The notes below the pieces were generated by a model. That model was not told the origin of the DNA. It saw only the letters and a program-made list of their open reading frames with translations, and did no database searches. Positions 33,239 through 44,542 of a stretch of 64,000 nucleotides of DNA are shown here, one piece after another (the first letter of the stretch is position 1; each line of letters starts with the position of its first letter). The position numbers and the translations under genes are program-made. The stretch comes from Aphelocoma coerulescens (taxonomy: Eukaryota > Chordata > Aves > Passeriformes > Corvidae): contig NW_027183574.1 of NCBI RefSeq assembly GCF_041296385.1, forward strand, positions 157,755 through 221,754, in the 5' to 3' direction.

Positions 33239-33789
33239 CAGACCCGCAGCGCTCAGCGCTCCCCACCCGGACCCCGCCTGCGCCCCCCCTCGCTCCCAGC
33301 GCCCCCCGCCAGGGGAATTTGAGGAGGGGGCGCGTGGGGGGCGCCCAGGCCGGGCCCAGAGCCCAGCGCTGCCCCAGCCCGACCTCTCCCGGCTCCATCC
33401 CGGCTCCATCCCGGCTCCTCCCGCGGGATGCGACCGCGCTGGGAAAACGGGGGGCCAAGGGTGGGCGCTGGGCCCGGGGGGAGCAGGAGAAAGGATGGGA
33501 GAGGAGGAGAAGGAGAAGGAGAAGGAGGCACCTTTTAATGATATTTTATTGAGTCTCATTTTTTAGAGACCGGGATCAATACTCCCCAGCCGTCAAGGCG
33601 AGTCCCTCAGGGCTGCGGGGCCCTGCTGCCGGCTCACCCCGTGCCAGCCCAGCGCCAGCGCTCAGCGGGGCTTTGGCTTCCCGTGCCCTTTCCCGTGTCC
33701 CCAGCCCAGCGTCACCACTCCCGTGTCCCTAGGTCGTGCCCCACCCCTGCCCCCCTCCCCCTTTGTCGAGACACGGAGGATGAGAATTT

Positions 33790-34050
33790 CCCCATCATCC
33801 ACCCCAAGAGTTCCCCCGAGCCCATTTCCTCTCGTGCTTTCCCTTGGCAGCAGAGCCCCACCCCTCCTGGCTGCCCCCTCCTGTCAGGGACTTGGAGAGA
33901 GCCAGGTCCCCCCTGAGCCTCCTTTCCTCCAGGCTCAGCCCCCTCAGATCCCTCAGCTGCCCCTCAGAAGTCCTCCAGAGCCTTCCCCAGCTCCATTCCC
34001 ATCTCTGGACGTGCTCCAGCCCCTCCATGTCTTTCTTGCACTTTGAAGCC
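33790..34050 (-). mobile_element. CR1 LINE fragment, copy A
   Basis: The minus strand contains GGCTGGAGCACGTCCAGAGA, and one frame reads LRDLRGLSLEERRLRGDLAL, the hallmark 3' region of bird CR1 elements. The fragment is short and 5'-truncated. The region 33,300-33,790 between the X/Y module and this fragment holds a GGAGAA-type purine repeat (33,500-33,525) and a minus-strand AATAAA (about 33,545), with no recognised gene. Confidence 0.7.
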
Positions 34051-34340
34051 CAATCGCTGCCCTGTCGCTGCAGGTGCCAAAACCCCAGGGAGACTCCTTG
34101 GAAATGGGGGTAGAGAGGAGCCCTTCAAAGGGAAACGTGTGCAAAACTGCTCCCAATGGCCGAGCGGGTTTGGTGTGGCTGCGGGAGGAAGAGATGCTCC
34201 GGGACTCCGCCTCGGCCCCGGAGCGGAGCGGCCCGTGCTGCCCCGGGGCGCGCGGGGCTCGGCCGTGGGGCGCGCGGGGGGGAACGGACACACGGGCACC
34301 GGACACACGGACACGCGGACAAACGCTCCCAGCGCTTCAG

Positions 34341-34394
34341 CGGCAGCAGCGGCAGCAGCGGCAGCAGCGGCAGCAGCGGCAGCAGCGGCAGCAG
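34341..34394 (+). repeat. (CGGCAGCAG)6 in the kinase 5' region, copy A
   Basis: Six perfect 9-base repeats; block B has four. They lie in frame upstream of the chosen kinase start, so they would encode a Gln/Arg-rich run only if translation began further upstream. Confidence 0.95.
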
Positions 34395-34541
34395 CACAAA
34401 AGCAGCGAGTCCACGAACCCTCTGCGTCCCTTCTCCTGCTCCTCCTCTCCCTCTCCCAGTGTCTCGCACCCTCTCCCGCTCTCCCTTTCGTTCCCCAACC
34501 CCCCCTCCCGCGGCCTCCCTCTCCCCAGGCCCGGCCGGGCC

Positions 34542-37043
34542 ATGCCCCCGGCCCGCCCCCGGCCCCGGGCGGGGCTGCCCCCTCCCCGCCCCCGGGCGTC
34601 CCGCCGCGGTCCCGCCTCCGCCCGGCTCTCGCCGTCCTGGCTGTGGCGCTGCTGGGCGGGCATCAGTGCCTGGCTCCTGGGCAGCATCGCCAGCCCCTGG
34701 CTCCGGCTGGCCCGACCCCTACCCCGGCCCCGGCCCCGGCCCCGGTCCCGGCCTCGGCTCCTCCCGGGGCCCGCCGGGGACACAGGCGGCGCGGCCGCTC
34801 CCGCCGCCTCCGCAGCGTCTTCCCCGCTCCGAGCTCCGCCGCTCTTGAGCGCGGCCGCCGGCCCCGAGCCGCCGGTGGCCCCTCCAAAAGAGCCCCCATG
34901 TGGGGATGGCCGGCCCGGGGCGGTTGAGCGGCGCTCGGGGACCGTTCCTGGCCCCGGGCCGAGCGCTGACGGCCGCGTCTCGCGGGCACGGAAGGCGCAG
35001 CAGGGCCTGAAGGAGCGCTACCGGCTGGGTTCGCTGCTGGGGCGCGGCGGCTTCGGCAGCGTCTTCGCGGCCACGCGGCTCTCGGACGGCGCCCCGGTGA
35101 GTGGCGGGGCCGGCGGCGGGCGCAGGAGGCGGGGGGCAAAGGAGGAGGAGAAGGAGCATGGGGCTGGGCACGGCGGGCGGCGAGCTCAGCCCGCTGCTCC
35201 CCTTGCCTTGCAGGTGGCCATCAAACGGGTGCCGCGGAACCGCATCGGCCATTGGGGCGAGCTGGTGAGTGAGCGAGGGGCAGCGGGAGAAGCCGGGGCG
35301 CGACGGGCGGGGATGAGCCGAGGCCCGGCAGGGTGGAAGCCGCCAGAACACTTCGAGGGAGAGCGGCCGTGGGGCCAGCGGAGCGCGCAGAGCGTCCCCG
35401 GCTGGCTGAGGGCTTCCCGAGCCCCGGCACGGCATCAGCTCCGCTGACAGCACCGTGCTCCTCCCACAGCCCGACGGCACCCGAGCACCACTGGAGATCG
35501 TGCTGCTGGACAAGGTGTCCGCTGGCTTCCCTGGCATCGTCCAGCTCCACGAGTGGCTGGAGCTCCCCAACAACGTGGTGATGGTGCTGGAGCGCCCGGA
35601 GCGGTCTCAGGACCTCCTTCACTTCATTTGGGCACGGGGCTTCCTGTGCGAGGAGGTGGCGCGGCACCTGTTCCGCCAGGTGCTGGAGGCCGTGCGGCAC
35701 TGCACCAGCTGCGGGGTCCTGCACCGGGACATCAAACCGGAGAACATCCTGGTTGACCTGGCAACCGGGCAGGCCAAACTCATCGACTTTGGCTGTGGCA
35801 CCTACCTGCAAGCCGCAGCCTACACCAGCTTTGCAGGTGAGCCCACGCAGGGGGAGGCTCCTGGTAGCGGCATCTCACAGCCCAACATCTCACGGCCCAA
35901 CATCTCACAGCCCAAAGCCAGCTGTGGCAGGGGGGATTCTCCCTTTTGCTGCCAGTCATGGCAGCCGGAGTCTTCAGCTGAGCTGCTTTTGAGCGGCGCT
36001 GGCTGAAGGGCTATTTTCCAGCCTTGCTGGCAGCCTTTCGCCAGCCACTCTGCCCAGGACTGGCGCTGGGGCTGGGGCAGCCAGCGTCACAGAAACACCC
36101 GTGGGTGGGAGTAGCAGAGAGGGGGGCCCAGAACCTGTGCTCCAGCCCGTTTGGTGTGCAGGCGAGACAGGGCTCGGACTGCTCTGCTGCCCGTGCTTGC
36201 CTTGGCTTAAGAATGGTTTCTGGGGCAGTGCAGGCAGGGAGGATGAAAGCGTGGTTTTTCCCCAGCACCAAGTGGGTTTTTCCTTTGCATGGAATGCTCG
36301 GGCCTTGCCAGGGCTTCCGCTGCCCTCTTGCGACACCAGCGGCTTCTTTTCCAACCCCCAGTTTGTACGCAAGTCCCAGGTGCTGGCAAGAGGGCAGCGG
36401 GTCACGCCGCGTGCCGCTGCTGCGGCCCCCGCATGCCCAGGGATGCTGGGGCGAGGCTCTGGGAGCAGGCAGCGTCCCCCTGAAGAACTCCACCTCTATT
36501 CCATAGGAACACCGTCCTACAGCCCCCCGGAATGGACCCTGTTAGGCTGGTACCACGGCGAGGCAGCGACCGTCTGGTCCCTGGGCATCGTGCTGCACCA
36601 GATGGTCTGCGGGGAGCACCCTTTCAGGAGGGGCTGGCACAGCACCTGGGGCCGGCTCTCGCTCCCACGACGGCTCTCTCCAGGTGGATCCTCGTCTCTG
36701 CAGCACGGGGGGAATAGCAGTGCTGGGAGACAGCAGCGGGCTCAGGAGCATCCCGCACTGGCAGCTGCTGAGCAGGTGGCAATGTCCTGCTCTCCTGCTC
36801 TCCAAAAGAAAGAATTGATGGCAAAGTTTAGGCACAGCCCTGAGCACACGCAGCACGGCCTGGCCATGGCAAGAGTGGGGCAAAGCGGACAGGAGCCTTC
36901 TGCAACTGACTGGCGCTTTCTGCTTTCTCTCCGCAGAGTGCCAGGATCTCATCCGACGGTGTTTAACCGTGCTCTCCTCGGAAAGGCCCTCATTAGAAGA
37001 CCTGTCCTGTGATCCTTGGATGCAGGATATTCACATGCCATAG
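34542..37043 (+). CDS. PIM-like serine/threonine kinase, copy A (intact, five exons)
   Basis: Exons: 34,542-35,096, 35,214-35,264, 35,470-35,836, 36,507-36,683 and 36,937-37,043, all with GT-AG introns and continuous frame; 1,257 coding bases, 418 residues. The catalytic domain has GRGGFGSV (167-174), VAIK with Lys189, the alpha-C Glu near 211, the PIM hinge ERPE (243-246), HRDIKPEN (Asp289), DFG (308-310), SPPEW and subdomain XI ending [12 protein letters not shown] kinases are constitutively active Ser/Thr kinases promoting survival and growth. All key residues are present, so activity is plausible. The ~155-residue N-terminal extension, Pro/Arg-rich with a Trp-rich hydrophobic stretch, is longer than in mammalian PIM1. 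The start is chosen for its G at -3 and in-frame GC-rich leader; the same frame is open upstream to ATG 34,074. PIM1-like genes are expanded in songbirds. Confidence 0.85.
35872..35918 (+). repeat. 15-bp triplicate in kinase intron 3
   Basis: Three copies of CAGCCCAACATCTCA-type sequence with CGG/CAG variants, 35 bases after the exon 3 donor; identical in block B. Intron 3 (35,837-36,506) has no other recognised element. Confidence 0.7.
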
Positions 37044-37289
37044 GAGAAGGGAGAGAGCCACGTGCACGCTTTGACCCAGGGAGCCGGTAAGTTCCAGCTG
37101 CACACGCGCCTTGGCAGGAAGCAGCAAAGAAAGGCAGAGATTTTGTCCTGCCTGAATCGCTGCGCAGGGCTCCTCAGCTGGGCACGCGCAGCCCTGCTGC
37201 TGGAGCTGAGCTGCTCTTCCCAGCACTGGTGGCCCCCATGCCAGCTGCTTTTGCTTGTTCTGCTTCAGCGACAGCCGGGGCCCTGGGCA

Positions 37290-38590
37290 GAGCACTGACA
37301 GCCTGCTCCAGCCCCAGGGAAGAAGGAGCCCCTGGGGAAGCTGTGGCAGGTGCGGCTGCTGCTGCTGGAGACATGGAGGGTGACATCAAGGATGACAAGC
37401 TCTTCCTCCACCTGGCAAGCTGAAGATGATGGACTTCAATTGTGGCACCTTCTCCAAAGCCAGGCTCCACAGCGAATTTGCAGATGAGTCCACACGCAGG
37501 GGGATGCTCCCAGATTTGTGCATTGCACAGCCTGGCCGGGAAGCAAAGGTTTCCCCCTTTGCTGGGGCGGATGCAACCAATTCTTCAGTCGGCTGCCAAG
37601 CTGCTTTTTGGCAGGGCTGGGGGGATGGGCTGGGCTGGTTTTGAACTGGGAGTCTGCTCCTGGCCCTGCCAACAGCCCCCAGCACCCACCGTGGCCCGCG
37701 CTGGGGCTGGGGCTGGGGCAGCCAGCCCGACACAAACAAAGCCCCATGGTGGGAGCAGAGGTTGGACACCAGAAGCTGTGCATGGGCTGCTTTGCTCTGC
37801 AGGCAAGGAAGGGCTTGGGCTGCTCCAGTGCCCTTGTTTGCTTTGGGCTCAGCATGACTTTTGGGGGCAGTGCAGGGGGAAGGCAGAAAGCGTGGGCTGC
37901 CCTGGCCCGTGGGTGGGGTTTTCCCTCGCATGGCAGGCTTGGACCTTCCTCAAGGCCCAGCAGGGAGAAGATTTTTTACCTTTTTCCTTGTTTTCCCTTT
38001 TTGTCTGTAATCTCTTTTCATTGATTTATGGTTTGTTTTTCCAAAGGAAGCATTCTAGGTGCTGTCTGGTCCGGATGGCAAAGTGCTTGGGAGCAGCTGT
38101 GGCATGGATGGGACATGCCCTTGGAGAAGGGCTGAGGACACCGTTTGGGAGCAGCTTTTCTTCTGGCGGCGGGAGGCGTGAGGTGGGTGCCCGTCCTCTT
38201 GGCACGGCTGGGATAAGGGCTTTTGGGAGACGGCAGCGAGCACAGCGGCATCCTGCTCTGGGCAGCTGCTGAGGAGGTGGCTGTGCCATGGCCGGCTGCA
38301 GGCTGGGCACGTGTCCTGCCCTCCTGCTCTCCTGCCAGAGGCAGCAATGCTGGGCAGCTTTGGGCAGCGCCCTGAGCGCGGCCAGCACGGCCTGGGCACC
38401 GCGGGCGGCTGGGACAAGGGGGACGGGAGCCTTCAGCTGACGGGTGCTTTCTGCTTTCTCTCCTTGCAGCCGGGCTCTGTGGATGCTGAGGCTGCTCTGG
38501 GCTCCACCAAGGCTCTGCTGCGGCTCAGCCCCGGGGCCACGAGAAGCCAAAGAAGAAACGCCGTGACCTGCAGCAGAGACGTGCTTGAGT
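37290..38590 (+). pseudogene. Second, decayed PIM-like copy behind gene A
   Basis: About 250 bases after the stop of gene A, the strand reads GDIKDDKLFLHLAS and, after a 1-base shift, LKMMDFNCGTFSKA. These correspond to [13 protein letters not shown] and [10 protein letters not shown] of exon 3, so HRD became GD and DFG became DFN. The exon 3 donor is mutated (GCAG followed by ATGAGT at 37,484). Exon 4 is missing. Intron-4-like sequence resumes at about 38,200 and runs to a normal TTGCAG acceptor (38,469), but what follows (CCGGGCTCTGTGG) is no longer kinase-like and would stop within a few codons. It is clearly inactive. Confidence 0.75.
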
Positions 38591-39480
38591 AGCTCGGCAG
38601 TGCAGCTCAAGTTTGCAGAGTGTGCACCTCCGGGGGAAAATATGACACCCCCCCAATAACAAACTTGTTCAGTAACTTCTGAAATGAAATCAGTCTGGGA
38701 TGACCCCCAATGCCATTTTTCAGCTTGCTCAAGCTGAAGCCCAGCCCTTCTCTGAACAGTTCTCTCCCCCACCTGCCTTTTGCTCCACAAGTGCTCCCTC
38801 TTTCCCCCAGTGAGTTCCCAGCTCACCGCAGTCCCCATTGCACTGTAGCCTTCCTTGATGGCCCTGGCCATGAGGAAGAATGAGCCCCAGGTTTAGGGAC
38901 TCGTGTTGTCACTGGCTGAAGAACAGCAATGTCTCAAAGGTCTGGTGAGATTTGGGGGTCATTCAGAGCTGCTCTCCAGGCCTCAGCTCTGCTCACTGCT
39001 GGCTTCCCACTTCCTTTTCCTCATTCTTCACAAAGCAGGATGAGCTCTGTGAATGCCCTTGACCCTCGCCACCCTTCCCAGCCCAGCCACCCAGCCCAGT
39101 TAGGCTTAAGCTGGAGCTTCTCTGTCTCCTCTGGCACCCCAGTGCAGTCCCCTCTGTGGGGAGCAGCAGCCCCAGAGCACAGCACACAACAGTGCAGGCC
39201 ACAGCCGGAGCAGCTCCCTGCAGCCATGGCTTGGCTCTTTGTGGCAACCAAATGCTCCCTGTTTGCAGCTGTCCCTGGAGGATGGCCCCAGGGCAGAGCC
39301 CAGCCGGGCTCCCAGTGCATCCCCTGGAGCCTGGGGCAGACAGCGCTCGCAGAGCTGAGGTTCATGGTGAGCACCCAGAGCTGTGGCTCGCAGTCGGTGT
39401 TTGCAAGCGTTGTGATCTCATCTCCTGCAACCTGTGGGGAAAACGAGCTGTGCGGCCAGGCCAGCACCGCCCCTCTTGGC
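38591..39480. other. Duplicated flank of the PIM block, no recognised gene
   Basis: Closely matches 63,127-64,000. Short frames open on both strands (one plus-strand frame begins MAWLFVATKCSLFAAV at 39,225) but none has family motifs or an intact match in both copies that would argue for coding. Confidence 0.5.
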
Positions 39481-40289
39481 AGGGACGAGGCTGAAGGCCT
39501 TTCCTGTTACCGAGGAGGCGGCATTAAGCCTTAGCGGGGCCTGGCAGCTGTGGAGCCGGATCTCGCCCGCTGTCCGGGACTCGCTGCCCACCAACCGCCC
39601 CCACCCGCCGCGCTCCCTTCTGCAGGGACAGAAGGCTCTGGCTGTACCAGGCTTTCCATCACGTCTGTGTACCCATAGCTGTGGAACGCACATGGAGAGG
39701 GAAAGTGTCAGTCACGGTGCTTGCACACTCCTTCCTTTCCATACAGGACACATTCCTGCGCACCCCCTGTCAGGGTCTATTCAAAGGAGAGGCATGGATA
39801 GAGATTTCCCACAGAGCTCTGACTCTGGCGGAACTCACCTTGTCAGCCAGCAGCCAGGGCATTTTTTTCCCAGCTCTGTGTCAGTCGGTGCCCAAGAGCT
39901 GAAGGGAGCAGCATTTAGAAGCAGTTTCCAGATTTCTAGGCAGGCAGTGGAGCTGACAAGCATCCGTGCAACTCGCCGTGTTCATCAGGAGGGGCTGCTG
40001 CTTCTTTGGGAATACGGCACAATGGAGACACGAGACTTGGAAAAATCCCAGCTCTCTGTGGATTTGCGCAGGAGGAGGAGCAGCAGAAACACTTTGTGTC
40101 TGCTTGTGGGGACACAAGGTCCAAGGAGCGGGGCTGGCAGAGGGTGACCTGGGCCGCTGGCAGCTCAAGTCCCGTGTGTTGGGTCTGCCTGAGGGAAAGT
40201 TCATGGGCCTTCCAGGGCTGTGCTTTGCATTGGTAGCTGGACGGGTGCTGATAATAGAGCGGTGTTCTGGCTACTGCCCAGCAGCGCTG
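39481..40289. other. Intergenic, no recognised gene
   Basis: Sequence beyond the visible end of the duplication. Nothing is recognised on either strand. Confidence 0.5.
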
Positions 40290-40500
40290 TCCCTCTGCCA
40301 TTCCTTCCCCCATCAGAGGGGATGGGAGTGGGCAGGATCCTGGCAGGGGACACAGCCAGACCAGCGGACCCAAATCAGCCAAGGGGATGTTCCAACCATA
40401 TGACTCCAGCTCAGATGTATAAAGCAAAGGGAGAGAGGAGGAAGGGCACCTTTTCCCCCAGAAGCTGAAGTTTCCCTGAGGGTTCCAGTTCCAAACTGTT
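40290..40500 (+). mobile_element. LTR promoter fragment (TATAAA at 40,418-40,423)
   Basis: Related to 19,890-20,095 by shared order: GGGGACACAGCCAGACCAG, a TATAAA box and GGAGGAAGGGCACC. Incomplete. The following 40,500-41,280 shows AT-rich sequence and nothing recognised. Confidence 0.45.
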
Positions 40501-41283
40501 GACCCTTTTTGGAGGCATAAGATTGTCACCTCATAGTCTTCCAGTCACCCTCGAGTTGTAGAATTTTAGAGCAGTCAAATCAATCAAGTTCACATTTTCT
40601 AGATATTGCTGTGTCATTTTCTTGATATCCACGTGAGAGGGGACACAGTGATGGATGGGTTTGCATGGGAGCTCCAGAGCCCCGGAATGGAGAGCCTGAG
40701 TGTCCCAGCAGGATTTGCAGGAGTGTGGGGCAGCTGGAAAGAAGATCGTGGGCAATATTCTCCTGCCTCCATCTTCCAAGGCAACTTTGATTCAGTCCCT
40801 GTCTGCACCATGCCATGGGGCCTCCAGAGGCCCAGGGAGGTGTCTGGGTGGCCCCAGAAGGCACTTGCAGAACCCTGGGGCACCAGGGAAGGGGTAGGAG
40901 CATCCCTGTGGTGCTGGGAGAGACACGCAGAGGGGGCCACCCCTGGTGCCCAGGCAAGAGCTGCATTCAGGCAGCCAAATTCATGCAGGGTCTGCCCGGG
41001 CGCTGCCAAGGACCTGTCCAGTGAGCTCCTGTCCTCTTTCACCTCTTTGTATTTTCTCTGTATTTCTTTGTATTTATCCTTATTATTATCTTTGTATTTG
41101 TTGACCCTCAAAATGCCATTAGAAATCATTTTCCCTCAAAATAAATACTGACTTATTTTAGTGTGCTGCTTTGGACAAATTTGCAGGAAAATATCCTCTG
41201 ACAGAAGGCAGGTTACAACCAGCCCTCTCCCACCAGGTCTGGGAAAAAAATATTTTCCTCTGAGGAAAGTGAAAGAGAACCTA

Positions 41284-41907
41284 TTTATTTAACAAACACA
41301 CAGGAAAAGGATAATAATGCTGAATACTAAAACCTCTCGCTGTGGAGAGAAACCTGGGAAGATTTCAGAGTCCTTCTGTAGGTGTGCTCTCTCTCCTCCT
41401 CCTTGGAGCTGGGTTGGTGTCCTCCAGGGCCTCGGTGGAAAATTCTCCCGGTGTGTTCTGATGTTGAAACAGTCCAGAAGTGAAGAAGGGAAAAAGCCCA
41501 AGTCCCAGGAAAACAAACTTCAACTCTCCATCTCCCTCTGGAGAAAAGGAGCCGAAAGCGGACTGGAAAGCAAGCAGGGCGCTCCCTCCGCTCTTCTCGC
41601 TGCTGCAGCAGAACACAGAGGCGTGTGTGTCTGTGTCCTTGAACAACTGCTTTGAAAAGTTTGCTCGGTTTTTTCTCTCTCCCCCGTCGGGCTCAGTTTA
41701 AAGGCACAGAAAGGCACAGGATTGATTTCTGGGCAGAGAGCAGCGATAGGGGATACACATCATAAACTCACCCCCAGACAGGAATGTACAGAGTTGGAGA
41801 GCTCTACAGTCCTGTGTCTTTAGTTCCAAGGGTATGGAAGTGTCGATGGGTCCTTTGGTAATCGCACAGTTCTGTATCGGTTCCCGCCATGTGGAGCCAT
41901 TTTTATA
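41284..41907 (-). mobile_element. Possible LTR on the minus strand
   Basis: A minus-strand TATAAAA (plus 41,901-41,907) lies about 610 bases before a minus-strand AATAAA (plus 41,284-41,289). That layout would fit an ERV LTR, but termini and retroviral genes were not found, so this is a weak call. Confidence 0.3.
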
Positions 41908-42215
41908 CAGAAGTCAGTGTATTCACACAGCACAGATTGTTGTGTTTTCCTGTGTATCAATTTCTGTGTAAACCTGCATCCCGTTGTACAGTTTTATCGA
42001 TGTATGAATTTCTGTGTAAAGCTGCGTGGCCTTGTAGAGTTTGGTTCAGGCTCTGTGGGTGTTGAGAGAGTTCGATGGATGTTTGGCTTTCTCTCCAGAT
42101 GTGTATCTGTACAGGTATCACCGTGTGACCCATCAGACATTTAACTGTGTGAACCAAAAGGGATCTTTGTATCTTTCCATATGGAGAGCAGAGATGGAAC
42201 AATCTGCAGGAAGCT

Positions 42216-43187
42216 TGTAACAGAATGTTGGGGTTTTGGGAGTTCTCCTGGGGTTTTCTTCTGTTAAAGGAATTTTCCCCATCCATGTTGCCACGGGGAC
42301 AAATTACTGGGTGCTTAAGAAAAACAGAAAACCTGGCCATAGGGGTGGGGTGCATCTTGCTACTCTTTTTTTCACCTGGCTGTGTGGGCAGTCAGTCCCT
42401 GGCGTTTTGGATGACGGAGAGAGAGGCTGCTTCTTCGGCTGCTTTCCTTCTACCGGAGAGACCCCGGGATTCCCAAGCCCGCCTTCCCTGCCCCGCTGGG
42501 AGCCAGGCTGCGGCCGCCCTGCCGCTGCCATTGCTTCAAGCCTTCGCTGCTCTGTAGCCCGGCTCTCCCTGCCTGCCGAGACCTCCGGGGGTTCCCACCG
42601 CAGCTCCGGAACTTTGATACATCTTGTCTGCCATGCAGGATTTGTGCTCATCCCTGCTGTTCCAGCCTGCCGTTCCAGCCTGCCATTCCAGCCTGCTGTT
42701 CCCGAGGGTCCGGCTGGACATCGGGATCGGCTGCCCAGGGGGTTTTTGAAATCTTTGTTCCATCCCTTCCCGGGATCCCAGGCCGTCAGTGCCGCGTGCT
42801 CCCCGAGCTCGCTCCGGAGCGCCCCCTGCAGCCCAGGGGGAACCATCGCACCTGCCCTGCTCACCAGGAGCCGCCAGCGCCACTGCTGGCTGAGAGCAGA
42901 ACTGCACCCAAGGGGAAACGGCCTGACAGCCAAGAAGGCTGGGACTGGGTTTGTGATTGTTTGCTGTTACTGCCATAGCTATTGCTGTTTGTTTGACTGG
43001 TTATACACATATAGATATATATTAGTAAAGAACTGTTATTCCTGTTCCTCATATCTTTGCCTATAAAGCTCCTTAATTTCAAAATTATAATAATTCAGAG
43101 GGAAGGGGGTTGCAATTTTTTTTCCTTCCATTTCAGGAGAGACTCCTGCCTTCCTTGGCAGACACCTGTCTTTCAAACCAAGACACT
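42216..43187 (+). mobile_element. ERV LTR, plus orientation
   Basis: Starts TGTAACAGAATGTTGG and ends TTTCAAACCAAGACA, with TG...CA termini. The 3' part (CATATCTTTGCCTATAAAGC, CTTAATTTCAAAATTATAA, TTGGCAGACACCTG) is of the type common in songbird LTRs. A small GCC(G/A)TTCCAGCCT repeat occurs at about 42,655-42,705. No internal genes adjoin it, so it is likely solo. Confidence 0.6.
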
Positions 43188-43345
43188 GGGAGCAACTGGG
43201 ACCACAGTGGGGGCAAATGCTATCATACAGGGAGTGACTGGGTTCATACTGGAAGTGACTGGAGCCACATTGGACTCTTACTGAGAGTGAAAGCAACCAT
43301 ACTGGGTGTGACTGGGAGCCACTGGGACCACGCTGTGTGTGAGAA
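43188..43345 (+). repeat. ACTGGGAGCAACTGGGACCA minisatellite
   Basis: Seven or so degenerate 15-25-base copies with the core GTGACTGGG, immediately after the LTR. The reverse complement of the same family fills 57,640-58,270. Confidence 0.75.
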
Positions 43346-43621
43346 ATGAGACAACTCTTAGTTAAAAATTAAAATAATTTATTAAAAATGGAAAAATTGA
43401 AAAATTACAAAAATTAGCAAAATATAAAAATTTGGGATCCTATGGCTCGATAGATGGTATGCCCCAGGAGCGCAGGGATTTTAGATCTTCTGGCTGAAAC
43501 AGCACTAGAGCTCAGGTAGAGAAAAAGGACTTACAGTGCTAGGCTGGCTTTTGGCTGGTCCAAAAGCAAAAAAATATTTCTAAAGGCTCCTTAATAGGAG
43601 TAGGCTTTCCCACCACTATTT
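43346..43621. other. AT-rich stretch, possibly an LTR end on the minus strand
   Basis: Low-complexity AAAAATTAAAATAATTTATT sequence with a minus-strand AATAAA and no protein homology. It ends in a (GTTT)n run where the 2.83-kb repeat begins. Confidence 0.35.
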
Positions 43622-44534
43622 TTTTGTTTGTTTGTTTGTTTTAATAAATTGCATGCACTAATTCCCATCCATTTGCTGCAAATGATCCCCCAGGAAAGCT
43701 TCCACAAAGGGCCCCATAGCTGTGGCGGTTCTCTTCTAAAGCAGCCCAGGAACAGCTCCTGGGTTCAGGAGCAAAGCCTAAGCGGTTAGGAGCTTGCACT
43801 TCATTGCCAAGGGAATTGCTCTCTTGGCACACCGTCAAGGGTCACAGCAGAGAGCCAAGGCCTCTAATGGCAGGATTTGGAGCAAGAAAGTGCTTTCCCT
43901 CACTCCTGGGCAAGTTTTAGAAGTACTTGTGAGGCTCCCTGCCAGCCTGCAATTTGCAGGTTGTCTCGGCTGAAGCAGCAAGCTGAGGAAATGACAGTGT
44001 CCAATGCCACGCGCTCTCCCGTGGAGGGAACGCAACCCCTGCAGGTTACGTTGCAAATACTCTCCAGCCGCCAGCGAGTGCAGACACCCCCTTTTTAGCT
44101 GATGCTGTTGGCAGGAGCTTTAGCAAAGGAGCGGCACCTTAATGGCACTTTTGCTCCCAAATCTGCTTCATCACTACAAACGAGCATCAAGAGCAAAGTG
44201 AAGCAAAAGCCGTGTGATGGCTACCCCCAGGATAAACCTTTACTTACGAGTCAGGTGGGTCAGGAAGTAGCCGGAATACGCCACAGAAAAAACCGTGCAA
44301 ACCGCGGCACAGACTTGCCCGATCATTCTAGCAGTGCTGTGCGGGTTTGCACACTGAATGCCACCCAGGGGAAAAACCAAGACTCCTCTCGGGGTGCAGG
44401 CCGTCTGCTGAGAACGCCTCAGTCACGAGGGTCCTCCTGCAGCGAGCGAGCCAAAGAGCTGCTCTGGACAAGGAGGCCTCGCGCGCGCCGGGACAACGTC
44501 GCGCTGACAGCACTGTGATGCGGCCCGGCTCCCT

Positions 44535-44542
44535 TGACGTCA
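44535..44542. promoter_or_regulatory. Consensus cAMP-response element TGACGTCA (left repeat copy)
   Basis: A perfect 8-base palindrome in a CpG-rich setting (GCGCGCGCCGGG about 60 bases left, GGCGTAGTTACGCCC about 25 bases right). It is in the downstream repeat copy relative to the PAK-like gene. Activity is unproven. Confidence 0.5.

Larger units (their letters stand above)
32412..39480. repeat. Segmental duplication block A
   Basis: Matches 58,282-64,000 (block B) at very high identity, including introns, the MHC tail, the CR1 fragment and kinase exons. Compared with B, A has about 1.35 kb extra (36,858-38,207), two more CGGCAGCAG repeats (34,341-34,394) and one G fewer near 34,562. B reaches the window edge, so the full duplication is longer than seen. 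Confidence 0.95.

Noticed and set aside
34046..34927. Second open frame over the kinase leader and exon 1 with an Ala-rich run from the CGGCAGCAG repeat
   Set aside because: It is an alternative frame of the same DNA as the kinase exon, which has clear domain homology.
34719..35811. Minus-strand open frames of 196-284 codons opposite kinase exons 1-3
   Set aside because: Antisense shadows of a GC-rich coding region. The same shadows appear opposite copy B.
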